DNA of 58,158 nt, from contig DAIDHQ010000036.1 in NCBI GenBank assembly GCA_027459645.1, positions 1-58,158 of the forward strand, read 5' to 3'. Below, piece by piece: positions 36,351 to 45,236 of this stretch; the stretch's first letter is position 1, and each line of letters starts with the position of its first letter. This DNA is from Vulcanimicrobiota bacterium. GTDB taxonomy: Bacteria > Vulcanimicrobiota > Vulcanimicrobiia > Vulcanimicrobiales > Vulcanimicrobiaceae. A program made the position numbers and the translations under genes. The notes under the pieces were generated by a model. It saw only the letters and a program-made list of their open reading frames with translations. It ran no database searches and was not told where the DNA came from.

Positions 36351-37082
36351 ATGCGGAAATTGCGCGTAGCTCTGTTCGACCTCGACGACACCCTGCATGA
36401 CGACACCAACTCGTACATGTCGGCTGCGACGGATGTCGCACTCGGGGTTTCGGCCCGTATCGGGGCCGAACCGAACGAGATCGCGTCGCGATTCGGAAGC
36501 GTGCTTCGCGCATTCTGGAAAGGCTTGACCGTTGAGGAGATGCGACGAGGGGTAGAGCAGATGCGTTCGCGCATGTGGCACCAGACGCTCGCGTCTTTCG
36601 GAGTAGAGGACGAGGAACTGGCGCGGTCTCTCGCCGCGCAGTTCGACGAGCGTCGCGTCCGCTATTACAGGCTGTTCCCCGGCGCGCTCGCGTTGTTGGT
36701 GAAATTGCGCCGGCTCGGCGTTAAAACTGGTCTCGTTTCGAATGGGTTCGCTGTGACGCACCGGGAAAAAATCGGGCTGCTCGGCCTCGAACCGTATTTC
36801 GATTCGATATTTCTTTCGGATGAAGTCAGCTTCGTTAAACCCGATCCGCAATTCTTTGAATTCGTATGCGTGCAGATGAACGAAGCGCCGGCGGCTACCG
36901 CAATGGTCGGGGACCGCTACGACAAGGATCTAGTGGGAGCGATTGAAATTGGATTATTTACCGTTCTGGTAAATACGCACCGCAAACCGCTTCCCTCAGG
37001 TTCTCCGCGACCCGATGCTGTAGTGGATACCATTGCGGCTGCAGGCGACATCCTGCTTTCAAAGGTGCAGTCTCTTACGTAA
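36351..37082 (+). CDS. HAD-superfamily hydrolase (YjjG-like)
   Basis: 243 residues. The four HAD motifs are intact: FDLDDTLHDD (nucleophile Asp10, Asp12), LVSNGF, the Lys in FVKPDPQFFEF, and MVGDRYDKDLVGA. The helical cap between about 20 and 95 marks subclass IA. It dephosphorylates a small phosphate ester, possibly a nucleotide or sugar phosphate. ATG 36351 has AAGGGGG upstream; the longer frame lacks family sequence. It overlaps the convergent next gene by 8 bp. Confidence 0.85.
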   Translation: MRKLRVALFDLDDTLHDDTNSYMSAATDVALGVSARIGAEPNEIASRFGSVLRAFWKGLTVEEMRRGVEQMRSRMWHQTLASFGVEDEELARSLAAQFDERRVRYYRLFPGALALLVKLRRLGVKTGLVSNGFAVTHREKIGLLGLEPYFDSIFLSDEVSFVKPDPQFFEFVCVQMNEAPAATAMVGDRYDKDLVGAIEIGLFTVLVNTHRKPLPSGSPRPDAVVDTIAAAGDILLSKVQSLT

Positions 37083-37542
37083 AAGTTTTTACCTTCCGCG
37101 CTCCCGCGGAATGAAATGCTGCCTCTGCGGCTGATGCATCACCGCCACTGCAGTCGTAGGCGATGACGCAACGGTTGTCTTCCAGCGCTTCGCTATAATT
37201 CTCGACTTCGTCATCGGGGATCGGCAAAGAACCGATGTGCTGCGTTACGCGATCGTTGAAAAGGATGTTGACGCTCGATCCGCTGTTCGTTAGCCCGGGG
37301 ACGCCGGTGCCGCCGCTGCCCGTCATGATCGCATCGCCACCGATGCGTCCCATCGTTGCCGATTCAATCTCGGGCGCCCCGGCGTGAATGAAGTTTAGAA
37401 ACGAGTCTGCGTGCTCGCGCGTAGGCTCGGCTGTCGTGATGACGCTGAGCTTGCTACGATCGATGCCGGGCATCGAACCAAGCATCGATTCGAGCTCGCT
37501 GACATTCTCGGTGGGCACGATTCCGGTGACGAAGCAGGCCAC
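37075..37542 (-). CDS. hypothetical protein with glycine/serine-rich middle
   Basis: 155 residues from GTG 37542, which has AGGAG seven bases upstream. Begins VACFVTGIVPTENVSELESM; the middle is Gly/Ser-rich (GSGGTGVPGLTNSGSS) and the end is acidic, then EAAFHSAGARKVKTF. The N-terminal 45 residues alternate helix and strand in a way reminiscent of small ferredoxin-like stress-protein domains, but I do not recognise a family. It has no signal or membrane helix. It follows the aminotransferase gene by about 50 bp containing a repeat copy. Confidence 0.5.
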   Translation of the reverse strand: MACFVTGIVPTENVSELESMLGSMPGIDRSKLSVITTAEPTREHADSFLNFIHAGAPEIESATMGRIGGDAIMTGSGGTGVPGLTNSGSSVNILFNDRVTQHIGSLPIPDDEVENYSEALEDNRCVIAYDCSGGDASAAEAAFHSAGARKVKTFT

Positions 37543-37560
37543 GTAGTTTCTCCTTCGACC

Positions 37561-37587
37561 ACCCTTCGACAAGCTCAGGGTGACACT
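37561..37587. repeat. dispersed palindromic repeat
   Basis: ACCCTTCGACAAGCTCAGGG with TGACACT following, in the short gap between the aminotransferase stop and the hypothetical gene. Confidence 0.85.
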
Positions 37588-37592
37588 GGGTG

Positions 37593-38798
37593 TTATTTGA
37601 ATTCGCGTACTGCGGCGGCTAGTCGCAGGATGCCTTCTTGGATTTTATCCTCGGATGCGTTCGAAAAATTCAGGCGCATGCCGTCGTGGATGTCGCGCCC
37701 CGGATAGAAGCTAACACCTGGGACGAACACCACCTTCTGTTCGGCAGAACGCTTCAGAAGCTCGGTTGTGTCGACGCCCTCCACAGTCGCCCACAGAAAC
37801 ATGCCGCCCTTGGGGCGATTGAAGCTGACGCCGGCCGGCATGGTGCGCTCGAGCGCCTCCACCATGACGTCGCGGCGATGCGCATAGGTCTCCACGATGC
37901 GGTCGACGTGGGCCTCGAAGGCGTGGCGCTTATTGGCGTAGCGGTGGAACACGTATTGCGCGAGCGAGCCCGTCTGCAGGTCGGTGCCCTGTTTTGAAAG
38001 GGCGATCTTTTCACGAATCTCGTGGTCGGGAATCGCGAGCCACGCGATGCGCAGGCCCGGCGCCAAGATCTTGCTGCCGGTGCCGGAGTAAATCACGGTA
38101 TCGGTCTTTGCGAGCGAGACTAACGACGGAAGATCGTCGCCTTCGAAACGCAGTTCGCCGTACGGATCGTCCTCGACGATGGGCAGTCCGAAGCGCTCGC
38201 AAATCTCCACGATCGCTACGCGGCGCTCGGCGCTCAGCGTACGGCCGGTCGGGTTTTGGAAGTTCGGAACCAAATACAAAAATTTCGGAAAGTGATCCGC
38301 ATGCTCCAGCACGCGTTCGAGCGATTCCGGAACGATGCCGTCTTCATCGGTTTCGACGGTAAGATACCGCGCTTGATACGCATCGAACGCTTGAATCGCA
38401 CCCAGGTACGACGGATTTTCCAGCACTACGTGATCGCCCGGATCCAGGAAGACTTTGCCGATCAAGTCCAAGCCCTGCTGCGAGCCGTTGACGATCAGAA
38501 TCTCGGTCGGATCGAAGATCGTGTTCAAGCGGCGCGACAGCCGGTCGGCCACCCACGTCCGCATTTCCGGAATGCCTTCCGTTACGCCGTACTGCAGCGC
38601 CGCCGCGCCGTACTCTTCCATGACCTCCGCCGTGCATTCGGCGATCTCGCGCGTCGGAAAGAGCTCCGGTGCCGGCAGTCCACCACCGAACGAAATGACG
38701 TCCGGTTGCTGCGTCACCTTCAGCATCTCGCGGATGGTGGATGCCCGTAATCGGGCCGTACGTTCGGCGAAACGGGCTGCGCGAGAAACGGTGGTCAT
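37593..38798 (-). CDS. PLP-dependent aminotransferase (2-aminoadipate/LysN-like)
   Basis: 401 residues, fold-type I. ISFGGGLPAPELFPTREIAE, VNGSQQGLDLIGKVFLDPGD, the pocket LVPNFQNPTGRTLSAERR, IVEDDPYGELRF, and the Schiff-base lysine in SGTGSKILAPGLRIAWL. These match the multi-substrate class I/II group that includes LysN 2-aminoadipate transaminase and kynurenine aminotransferase. Substrate is not determined by sequence; a link to lysine catabolism elsewhere in the window is only suggestive. It begins 12 bp after the bactofilin-like gene in the same operon as the ECF sigma factor. Confidence 0.85.
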   Translation of the reverse strand: MTTVSRAARFAERTARLRASTIREMLKVTQQPDVISFGGGLPAPELFPTREIAECTAEVMEEYGAAALQYGVTEGIPEMRTWVADRLSRRLNTIFDPTEILIVNGSQQGLDLIGKVFLDPGDHVVLENPSYLGAIQAFDAYQARYLTVETDEDGIVPESLERVLEHADHFPKFLYLVPNFQNPTGRTLSAERRVAIVEICERFGLPIVEDDPYGELRFEGDDLPSLVSLAKTDTVIYSGTGSKILAPGLRIAWLAIPDHEIREKIALSKQGTDLQTGSLAQYVFHRYANKRHAFEAHVDRIVETYAHRRDVMVEALERTMPAGVSFNRPKGGMFLWATVEGVDTTELLKRSAEQKVVFVPGVSFYPGRDIHDGMRLNFSNASEDKIQEGILRLAAAVREFK

Positions 38799-38810
38799 AT
38801 GCCGCCGGTA

Positions 38811-39671
38811 TTAGCCGACGGGCATCGGGGGTCCGCCTATCGTGGGGCGGGGTGGAATCGTGGCGCCCGGCGTCGGCGCTTCGGGGACGAAGGTCAGCAA
38901 TACCGCCCCCAGGCCGATCAGCAGCGTCAGCAGCGTTACGAAGATGCCGAGCACCGGCACCAGCTGCGCCGCCGTCAGCAGCGTCAGCCCGAGAATTAAT
39001 GCGACGAGCGGACTCGGCGTCGTCCGGGGTGAGAGCAGCTCGTAGAAGCGCCGCCCGATCAAGAGAGCAAGCGCCGCGCTGCCGACGAAGACGCCGGCGA
39101 TCAGCAAGACGCCTTCCACGAAGATCAGCGGAATCAAAACAACAGTGATCGCAAGCAAGATCGCAAGCGGGATGACCGCGACCCATGCGAACAAGCCGGC
39201 AGCGGTCGCCATCGCGGGATGTTGCTCCAAGCGTCCGACGGCCATGCGCGTGCGCAGCGGAAAGATCAAGAAGAAGACGAGGATCAGTACGTCCCACGTG
39301 ATGCGCCACCACACGTGATGGTTGGGCGCCTCACTCGGCGAAGCGAAATTCGACGGCGACCACCACGGAACGACCGCATCAATCACTTCACCGCCGAGCG
39401 CGTGCTGCGCCCCGGTGATCGTACCGCCTTGCATGATGATGTTGCCGCCTAGCACGTTGACGTCGCCGTCCACGGTGCCTTTGATCGTTGCGTCGCCGCC
39501 GACGACGTTGATGTCGCCTTCCACGACTTGCCCCGGTTCGACCACGACCGATCCCATGTAGTCACCGCCATGATAGACGCTGCGCGGCTGCGCCGACGCG
39601 AGGCCGGTCGCAGCGAACGTGCACAGCGCGAACGCGAAGAACGAAAGCATAAGGGAAAGTCGCGTTCTCAT
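38811..39671 (-). CDS. exported bactofilin-like/polytopic protein
   Basis: 286 residues. A signal peptide (LMLSFFAFALCTFAATGLAS) leads to a 60-residue right-handed repeat region, VVVEPGQVVEGDINVVGGDA then GTVDGDVNVLGGNIIMQGGT, like polymer-forming bactofilin rungs, followed by a membrane part of four to five helices (VLILVFFLIFPLRT, VIPLAILLAITVVLIPLIFV, LVPVLGIFVTLLTLLIGLGA) and a Pro-rich end. The rungs would lie outside the cytoplasmic membrane. Its ATG overlaps the stop of the anti-sigma gene (ATGA), so it is probably the envelope effector of that regulon. Confidence 0.7.
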   Translation of the reverse strand: MRTRLSLMLSFFAFALCTFAATGLASAQPRSVYHGGDYMGSVVVEPGQVVEGDINVVGGDATIKGTVDGDVNVLGGNIIMQGGTITGAQHALGGEVIDAVVPWWSPSNFASPSEAPNHHVWWRITWDVLILVFFLIFPLRTRMAVGRLEQHPAMATAAGLFAWVAVIPLAILLAITVVLIPLIFVEGVLLIAGVFVGSAALALLIGRRFYELLSPRTTPSPLVALILGLTLLTAAQLVPVLGIFVTLLTLLIGLGAVLLTFVPEAPTPGATIPPRPTIGGPPMPVG

Positions 39672-40219
39672 CGGACCTCCGATCGGGCAAAGACGGTTGC
39701 CAAACGCGGGCGAACCGAACGGTGGAAGTAGATCAGGCCGCCGATGAGCAGCAGATCGAGGAGCAGGATGGCGCTCACGATGCCGACCGTAATCGGGCCC
39801 GCAGGGCCGAAACCGTGCAGCACCGAGGCGACGGTGACGATCGACGTGCCGAGCGCCGACGTGAATGCGCCGACGGCGCTTGCGATGCGCGGCACGTGCG
39901 ATCCGAAGACCACGTAGGCGCCGGTCAACGCGATCCAGGCGCCGACCAGGTAGAACGCGAGCAGCGCCCACGGCGAGATGCGCCGCGGTTCGTGCATGCG
40001 GATGCCGTTGACTTCCGCCATGACGGCGAAGGTAAAATTCGGCGCGAGTTCCGACGGGGGCGTCGTTGCGAGCAGCGCGTCGACGACGCGCAATTCGGTC
40101 AGGAGCGACGCGCACGCGTCGCAGGTGCGCAGATGGGCGGAAACGGCCGACATCTGGCGCGGCTGCAGCGTCGCTTCGACATAGCGGTCGAGCAGCGGTT
40201 CACACGAGGAGCAGCGCAC
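39668..40219 (-). CDS. zinc-finger anti-sigma factor, membrane-anchored
   Basis: 183 residues. The N-terminal zf-HC2 motif has His29-x3-Cys33-x2-Cys36 in SAHLRTCDACASLL, preceded by CSSCEPLLDRYVEATL. It is followed by a linker and three hydrophobic segments (WALLAFYLVGAWIALTGAYV; SALGTSIVTVASVL; GIVSAILLLDLLLIGGLIYF). It binds and holds the ECF sigma factor encoded immediately upstream at the membrane. GTG 40219 with GAGGAGG five bases upstream was chosen; it overlaps the sigma gene by 20 bp, a standard coupling. Confidence 0.85.
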   Translation of the reverse strand: MRCSSCEPLLDRYVEATLQPRQMSAVSAHLRTCDACASLLTELRVVDALLATTPPSELAPNFTFAVMAEVNGIRMHEPRRISPWALLAFYLVGAWIALTGAYVVFGSHVPRIASAVGAFTSALGTSIVTVASVLHGFGPAGPITVGIVSAILLLDLLLIGGLIYFHRSVRPRLATVFARSEVR

Positions 40220-40832
40220 GCATGCCTCCTCGCTGATGGGCGGACGATTCGGCACGCACTTCGCGTTCGTGCATCTTTTTTGCCAGCGCGATCTTCCCAC
40301 GATGGATCAGCGTCTTCACATTGCCGAGCGAGAGCCCGAGCGTGCTCGCGATCGTGTGGTATTCCATGTTGTCGAAGTAGCGCAGTGCCAAGACGGTCCT
40401 CGTTCGTTCCGGGAGCTCCGCGAGCGCTTCACGCAGTTCGCGCTCCGCCTCGCGGCGCAGGATCCCGCCTTCGGGATCCGAGCTTTCGCTGAGGTCCGGC
40501 AGGGCGTTCTCTAGGGTCTGGTCCTCGGGCAGCTCCTGGGTCGCCGGCCGCCGAAGCGACTTACCCAGATGGGTCCGGACGACGTTTCGGGCGATCTGGT
40601 AGATCCACGTCGAGAACCGGCCGAGCTGCGGGTTGAACGTGCCCAAATGGGCGTAGGCCCGCAAGAATGTCTCCTGCGAAAGGTCGGACACATCGGCGCT
40701 GCTTCGGACGCTGGCTCCGATGAAATTGGCGATTCCCCGCTTGTACCGGTCCACCAGCTCGGCGAAGAGATCGCTCTCACCGTTCCGGATGCGCCGCACC
40801 AGAGCTTCGTCGCTCTCAGCCTCGATGGCCAT
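40200..40832 (-). CDS. rpoE: ECF RNA polymerase sigma factor
   Basis: 210 residues. Sigma-2 (ESDLFAELVDRYKRGIANFI, DLSQETFLRAYAHLGTFNP, FSTWIYQIARNVVRTHL) and sigma-4 (LPERTRTVLALRYFDNMEYH, then IASTLGLSLGNVKTLIHRGK) are complete, joined by an acidic linker. It directs RNA polymerase to envelope-stress-type promoters; target promoters were not identified. It heads the operon sigma, anti-sigma, bactofilin-like and aminotransferase. Start ATG 40832; 52 bp separate it from the rmlC stop. Confidence 0.9.
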   Translation of the reverse strand: MAIEAESDEALVRRIRNGESDLFAELVDRYKRGIANFIGASVRSSADVSDLSQETFLRAYAHLGTFNPQLGRFSTWIYQIARNVVRTHLGKSLRRPATQELPEDQTLENALPDLSESSDPEGGILRREAERELREALAELPERTRTVLALRYFDNMEYHTIASTLGLSLGNVKTLIHRGKIALAKKMHEREVRAESSAHQRGGMRALLLV

Positions 40833-40884
40833 CCCTTTCGTTTCGTGTCCCTCTGGGCGTTGGTACTGCAGCTACCCGGGTTTG

Positions 40885-41439
40885 TTACAGGTAGCCGAGT
40901 TCGCGAAGGATGGGATTTCGGGCGTCTTTCGCGCTCAGAAGCGGCTCGCGGCCCTCGAGCGGCCAGTCGATCGCCAGATTTGGGTCGTCCCACGCCACCC
41001 CGATTTCTTGCGTTGGGTCGTATTCGGCGGTTTGCTTATAAAGCAGTATGGTGTTGTCTTCAAGCGCCAGAAAGCCATGGAGGCAACCGGCAGGGATGTA
41101 GAGCTGCGTGTGCTCGCCGGCACGGAGCGTTGCGCCGTACCACTTGAGATACGACGGGCTGGCCTTTCGGAGATCGACGATGACGTCGAAGGCGGCCCCT
41201 TCCAACACTTGGACGAGCTTTGCCATACGTAAATCGGCGTGAAGTCCCCGGAGCGTCCAGGCACAAGAGCGCGAGACATTGTCTTGCACGAAGTCATTTT
41301 GGGTCAATTGGGCATAGCGAGAGCGCGCGAAGACTTCCTTGAAGTAGCCTCGCGAATCGCGAAATACCGCGGGAACGATTTCAAAAGCGCCGTCTATCGG
41401 AGTTTGCCGAACGTCCACGCTGGTCCATTCGGCACGCAT
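40885..41439 (-). CDS. rfbC: dTDP-4-dehydrorhamnose 3,5-epimerase
   Basis: 184 residues, the usual RmlC size. Cupin signature: RDSRGYFKEVFARSRY, catalytic base in TLRGLHADLRMAKLVQVL (His67; usual GLHYQ is GLHAD here), VIVDLRKASPSYLKWYG and LYIPAGCLHGFLALED. It isomerises dTDP-4-keto-6-deoxyglucose. rmlD lies just across on the other strand, but rmlA and rmlB are not in the window. ATG 41439; the flippase gene starts divergently 51 bp away. Confidence 0.9.
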   Translation of the reverse strand: MRAEWTSVDVRQTPIDGAFEIVPAVFRDSRGYFKEVFARSRYAQLTQNDFVQDNVSRSCAWTLRGLHADLRMAKLVQVLEGAAFDVIVDLRKASPSYLKWYGATLRAGEHTQLYIPAGCLHGFLALEDNTILLYKQTAEYDPTQEIGVAWDDPNLAIDWPLEGREPLLSAKDARNPILRELGYL

Positions 41440-41490
41440 TGCCCCTTCATCCCGGGACTCGTCGAGGGCGCCGTCGTAGCAAGGGCCGCC

Positions 41491-42759
41491 ATGGCCGCGA
41501 ACGGGAAACCCACTTTCACCGCACGCTCAGTATTAAACGCAAGCGCCGTAGTTTTTACCGCTAGTATGCTAATGAACGTTGGCGGATTTGCCTACCACGC
41601 CTTAGCGAGTCGTCGTCTTGGGGTCGACGAGTACGGCGCGCTCTATGCGCTCATCAGCGTTTATCAGATCACGGCCATGCCGATCAGTATCTTGACGCCG
41701 GTCATTGCGAAGGTGTCGGCGGAATTCGCAGCTCTCCACGACGATGGTCACGTGCGGGGTCTCATCGATCTTATTTTAGTTACCTTCGGTGTTCTCGGCC
41801 TTCTCTATGTCATCTTAGGTTCCGTGTTCTCCCTCCCGATTGGATCGTTTCTGCATCTACCGTGGTGGGTGATTCCAATTGTCGGCATCATGGCTGCGCT
41901 CGGGACGATTTCGGGTGCGTTTCGTGCGATCGCCCAGGGCGTCCATCAATATGGATCTTACAGCGCATCTATGATTACGGAAGGCGTGAGCAAGGTTGCG
42001 GCCCTGGCCTTACTTGGGCTGACCGGCTTAACCGTGTTTCGCGGAGGTCTCGCGTTTGCCGCGGGACTTCTGTTGGGCGGCGTGGCGATCGTGTATCCGT
42101 TGTTTCGGCGATACGCCTCCGAGAGGGCTTTCAAGGTCGTACTCGATTGGAAGAGAATCGCTGCGACAACGGGAGCTGCCGCTTCCGTGACGCTGACGGT
42201 TACCGTTATTGGCTTCGCTGACGTGATCGTTGTCAAGCATTTTTTTTCGGCTGCTGACGCTGGGCTGTACTCTGCGACGTCTTTATGTGCGCGCATCCTC
42301 TTTTATTTCGTCGGGTTCGTGCCGGCGATTTTGATTCCTCAAGCGACGCATCGCCATTCTCGCGGTGAACGCACGCGTGTCACCTTATGGTCGGCGATCG
42401 CTTTCGTCGGGATCACTGCGCTGATCGGCGTTATCGCTTACCGCTTCCTTGGAGTCATCGTGCTCCATTTGCTCGTTGGAAGGGCTTTTGATGGAGCACT
42501 TTCGATTCTGCCGACCTATGCCGGCGCGATGGGCCTGCTTGCGCTCACGAGCACCATCGGTTCCTATGCATTAGCGACACACCGGCTGTCGTTCGCCGTA
42601 CCGCTTCTCGCGGGGACCGCAGCGACGATCGTTGCCATCATTCTTGTTCATCCGTCGCTCGCGGTGGTTGCCGACGAACTCTTGTTGGGCAACATGCTCA
42701 TGCTGGCGACCGTTGCAGCGCCACTGTCGATACAGGCAGCGAGAGAGCAACGCCGATGA
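41491..42759 (+). CDS. Wzx-like polysaccharide flippase (MOP family)
   Basis: 422 residues, about 12 helices. The N-terminal VVFTASMLMNVGGFAYHALA with SRRLGVDEYGALYALISVYQ is the standard start of PST/Wzx exporters; the mid-segment FFSAADAGLYSATSLCARIL is also typical. It moves undecaprenyl-linked repeat units to the periplasm. ATG 41491 is at the family start; a longer frame overlaps rmlC antisense. Its stop overlaps the rmlD start (ATGA), tying export to rhamnose synthesis. Confidence 0.85.
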   Translation: MAANGKPTFTARSVLNASAVVFTASMLMNVGGFAYHALASRRLGVDEYGALYALISVYQITAMPISILTPVIAKVSAEFAALHDDGHVRGLIDLILVTFGVLGLLYVILGSVFSLPIGSFLHLPWWVIPIVGIMAALGTISGAFRAIAQGVHQYGSYSASMITEGVSKVAALALLGLTGLTVFRGGLAFAAGLLLGGVAIVYPLFRRYASERAFKVVLDWKRIAATTGAAASVTLTVTVIGFADVIVVKHFFSAADAGLYSATSLCARILFYFVGFVPAILIPQATHRHSRGERTRVTLWSAIAFVGITALIGVIAYRFLGVIVLHLLVGRAFDGALSILPTYAGAMGLLALTSTIGSYALATHRLSFAVPLLAGTAATIVAIILVHPSLAVVADELLLGNMLMLATVAAPLSIQAAREQRR

Positions 42760-43592
42760 AAATTTTGCTCATTGGCGGATCGGGGCAGCTTGGCCGCGCG
42801 ATTCTTGCACGCTGGACCGGCGAGATTCTTGCGCCGTCGCACGAGACATTCGACATCAACGACCCAGCCGCAATTGCAACGATCGATGGGTTCGATATGG
42901 TCGTTAACTGCGCTGCGTTTCACAACGTCGATACCTGTGAGTCGCAGCCGGAGGCCGCGTTCGCAACAAATGCGCTCGCGGTCGATCGTCTTGCGGCCGA
43001 ATGCCATGAGCGGGCCGTTACGTTTATGACGGTCAGTACCGATTACGTTTTTGACGGCCGCAAAGGCGCACCGTACGTCGAGAGCGATTGCCCTCATCCG
43101 CTGTCAGCGTACGGCGTATCGAAACTTGCCGGAGAGTTATTGGTCGAACGGCGTAATATGAAGGCGTTTGTCGTTCGAACGTGCGGCGTTTACGGAACGA
43201 ACGCATCGAGAAGCAAGGGCACGTTTATCGACCGTGTCATCACGCAGGCGAAAAACGGGGAGAAGATTCGCATCGTGAACGACGTCGTCGTCTCCCCGAC
43301 GTACGCGGGGCATTTGGCGGAAGCGATGCGCAAATTGCTCGACACCGAAGCCTATGGTTTGTACCACGTATGCAACGCGGGCGCCGTCACGTGGTACGAG
43401 TTTGCGAAAAAGGCGCTCGAACTCGCCGGTATCGACCACCCGATCGAGCCGATCTCATCGTCCGAGTGGAAAGCCGCTGCCGTGCGGCCGGCGTATTCGG
43501 CGCTCGCCAGCGAAAAGCTCGGCGCGCTCGGCATTACCATGCCTACCTGGGCAGAGGGCATCGCCGCCTACCTGCGCGACAAAGCCTCTTGA
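42756..43592 (+). CDS. rfbD: dTDP-4-dehydrorhamnose reductase
   Basis: 278 residues. LLIGGSGQLGRAILARWTGE (Rossmann), VVNCAAFHNVDTCESQPEAA, MTVSTDYVFDGRKGAPYVES and SAYGVSKLAGELLVERRN (YxxxK) define RmlD, which makes dTDP-L-rhamnose with NADPH. AFHNVD replaces the common AYTAVD. ATG 42756 overlaps the flippase stop. kamD follows after 36 bp on the same strand. Confidence 0.9.
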   Translation: MKILLIGGSGQLGRAILARWTGEILAPSHETFDINDPAAIATIDGFDMVVNCAAFHNVDTCESQPEAAFATNALAVDRLAAECHERAVTFMTVSTDYVFDGRKGAPYVESDCPHPLSAYGVSKLAGELLVERRNMKAFVVRTCGVYGTNASRSKGTFIDRVITQAKNGEKIRIVNDVVVSPTYAGHLAEAMRKLLDTEAYGLYHVCNAGAVTWYEFAKKALELAGIDHPIEPISSSEWKAAAVRPAYSALASEKLGALGITMPTWAEGIAAYLRDKAS

Positions 43593-43628
43593 GGAAAACC
43601 CCACCGTTGCCCTTAAGATAGGGCGGCT

Positions 43629-45236
43629 ATGGAACTTCAGATCGATCCGGGCATCGTGGAGCGGTGCCGGGAGCTCGCCGCGTCCATCGTGGAGCCGGTG
43701 GGCGCGTTTATCGCGGGGCACTCGACGGTCGCCGTCGAGCGTTCGGTGCTGCGGCTGCTTGGCGTCGACGGCGTTGCCGCCGACGAAGTTCCGATCCCCA
43801 ACCTGATCGTCGATGCACTCTCCGCCGACGACCGCGCTCGGGGCGTCGCGATCGCTTTCGGGAAGGGCCTCGCCGAGACGGGGCTAGAGCCGCGTGCGCT
43901 CGGAGAAGCTATTGCTGCGGGTACCTGTCGCCTGGCGGACTTTGCCGACGTGCCCGAAGCGGCCGCGCGCGGCGCGCTGCAGCCTTTCGTGAAGGCCTCG
44001 CTCGAAAAGATTCGCGGACGCCGTGCCGAGCGCGAAGAGAAGATGTCGCGCCTGCCGCAACTGCCCCCGCCGCTGCTCTACGTCATCGTTGCGAGCGGCA
44101 ACATCTACGAAGATCGCACCGCCGCCGTTGCCGCCGTTGAAGCGGGGGCGCAAATTATCGCCGTCATTCGCTCGACGGGCCAATCGTTGCTGGACTTCGT
44201 GCCTTTCGGTCCGACGACCGAAGGTTTCGGCGGCACCTACGCCACGCAAGAAAATTTCCGCATCATGCGTGAAGCGCTCGATGAAATTTCCGAACGCGAA
44301 GGTCGCTACGTGATGCTCACCAACTACGCGAGCGGGTTGTGCATGCCGGAAATCGCGTCGATGGCTGCGCTCGAGCGGCTCGACATGCTGCTCAACGACT
44401 CGATGTACGGCATTCTCTTTCGCGATATCAACATGAAGCGCACGTTCATCGATCAGCACTTCAGCCGCATGTTGAACGCGTATTCCGGCATCATCATCAA
44501 CACGGGCGAAGACAACTATCTCACCACGGCCGACGCTGTCGAACAAGCTCCGGCGGTGCTGGCGTCGCAGTTCATCAACGAAGAATTCGCGCATCGCGCG
44601 GGCATGCCCGACCGGCAAATCGGCCTGGGCGATGCGTACGAAATTAGCCCTGATTTGCAGGATGGGTTCCTCTATCAAGTTGCGCAGGCGCAGTTGACGC
44701 GTCAAATCTTCCCGGAAGCGCCGCTGAAGTACATGCCGCCGACGAAGCACATGACCGGCGACATCTTCAAAGGGCATCTGATCGACGCGATGTTCAATCT
44801 GACGTCGGTGATGACGCGCCAAACGATTCATCTGTGCGGCATGCTGACGGAAGCGATTCACACGCCGTTCCTCGGCGACCGCGCGCTTTCGATCGAAAAC
44901 GCGCAATATATCATGAATACCGCGCGCCATTTCGGCGACGAAATCACCTTCAAACCGGGCGGCACGATCGAGCGCCGCGCGCAGGCGGTGCTCTCGGATG
45001 CCGAAGCGCTCTTGCGTAAAGTCGCCGACATGGGCTTGATGAACGCGATCGAAGCGGCGGTCTTCGCGGATGTCTCGCGCGCGCCAGATGGCGGACGCGG
45101 CTTCGACGGCGTCTTCGAACGCGCCGAGGGGTATTGGAACCCGTTCGAAGAGGCCTTGCGTGGCGGTCCTTCGTCTCCGCTACGCTCCGCTCAGGATGAC
45201 ACAGGGGGGCGCTCCGCTCAGAATGACAAAAAATGA
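43629..45236 (+). CDS. kamD: lysine 5,6-aminomutase alpha subunit KamD
   Basis: 535 residues; known KamD proteins are about 516. TIM-barrel part with LYVIVASGNIYEDRTAAVAA, IRSTGQSLLDFVPFGPTTEG, SGLCMPEIASMAALERLDML, YGILFRDINMKRTFIDQHFS and GEDNYLTTADAVEQAPAVL. With KamE it performs the adenosylcobalamin- and PLP-dependent 1,2-shift of an amino group on D-lysine or beta-lysine (giving 2,5- or 3,5-diaminohexanoate). The extra C-terminal tail (about 20 residues from GGPSSPLRSAQDDTG on) is encoded by two repeat copies. Stop and kamE start overlap (ATGA). Requires B12; no cobalamin riboswitch is visible in the 36 bp upstream. Confidence 0.93.
   Translation: MELQIDPGIVERCRELAASIVEPVGAFIAGHSTVAVERSVLRLLGVDGVAADEVPIPNLIVDALSADDRARGVAIAFGKGLAETGLEPRALGEAIAAGTCRLADFADVPEAAARGALQPFVKASLEKIRGRRAEREEKMSRLPQLPPPLLYVIVASGNIYEDRTAAVAAVEAGAQIIAVIRSTGQSLLDFVPFGPTTEGFGGTYATQENFRIMREALDEISEREGRYVMLTNYASGLCMPEIASMAALERLDMLLNDSMYGILFRDINMKRTFIDQHFSRMLNAYSGIIINTGEDNYLTTADAVEQAPAVLASQFINEEFAHRAGMPDRQIGLGDAYEISPDLQDGFLYQVAQAQLTRQIFPEAPLKYMPPTKHMTGDIFKGHLIDAMFNLTSVMTRQTIHLCGMLTEAIHTPFLGDRALSIENAQYIMNTARHFGDEITFKPGGTIERRAQAVLSDAEALLRKVADMGLMNAIEAAVFADVSRAPDGGRGFDGVFERAEGYWNPFEEALRGGPSSPLRSAQDDTGGRSAQNDKK
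45166..45228. repeat. dispersed repeats forming the kamD C-terminus
   Basis: Two degenerate units (GTCCTTCGTCTCCGC..CGCTCAGGATGACAC and GCTCCGCTCAGAATGACA) fill the last 20 codons of kamD, ending directly before the kamD stop/kamE start overlap. Confidence 0.8.

Noticed and set aside
43593-43628. Cobalamin riboswitch in front of kamD
   Set aside because: Only 36 bp separate rmlD and kamD, far too short, and no B12-box-like sequence is visible.
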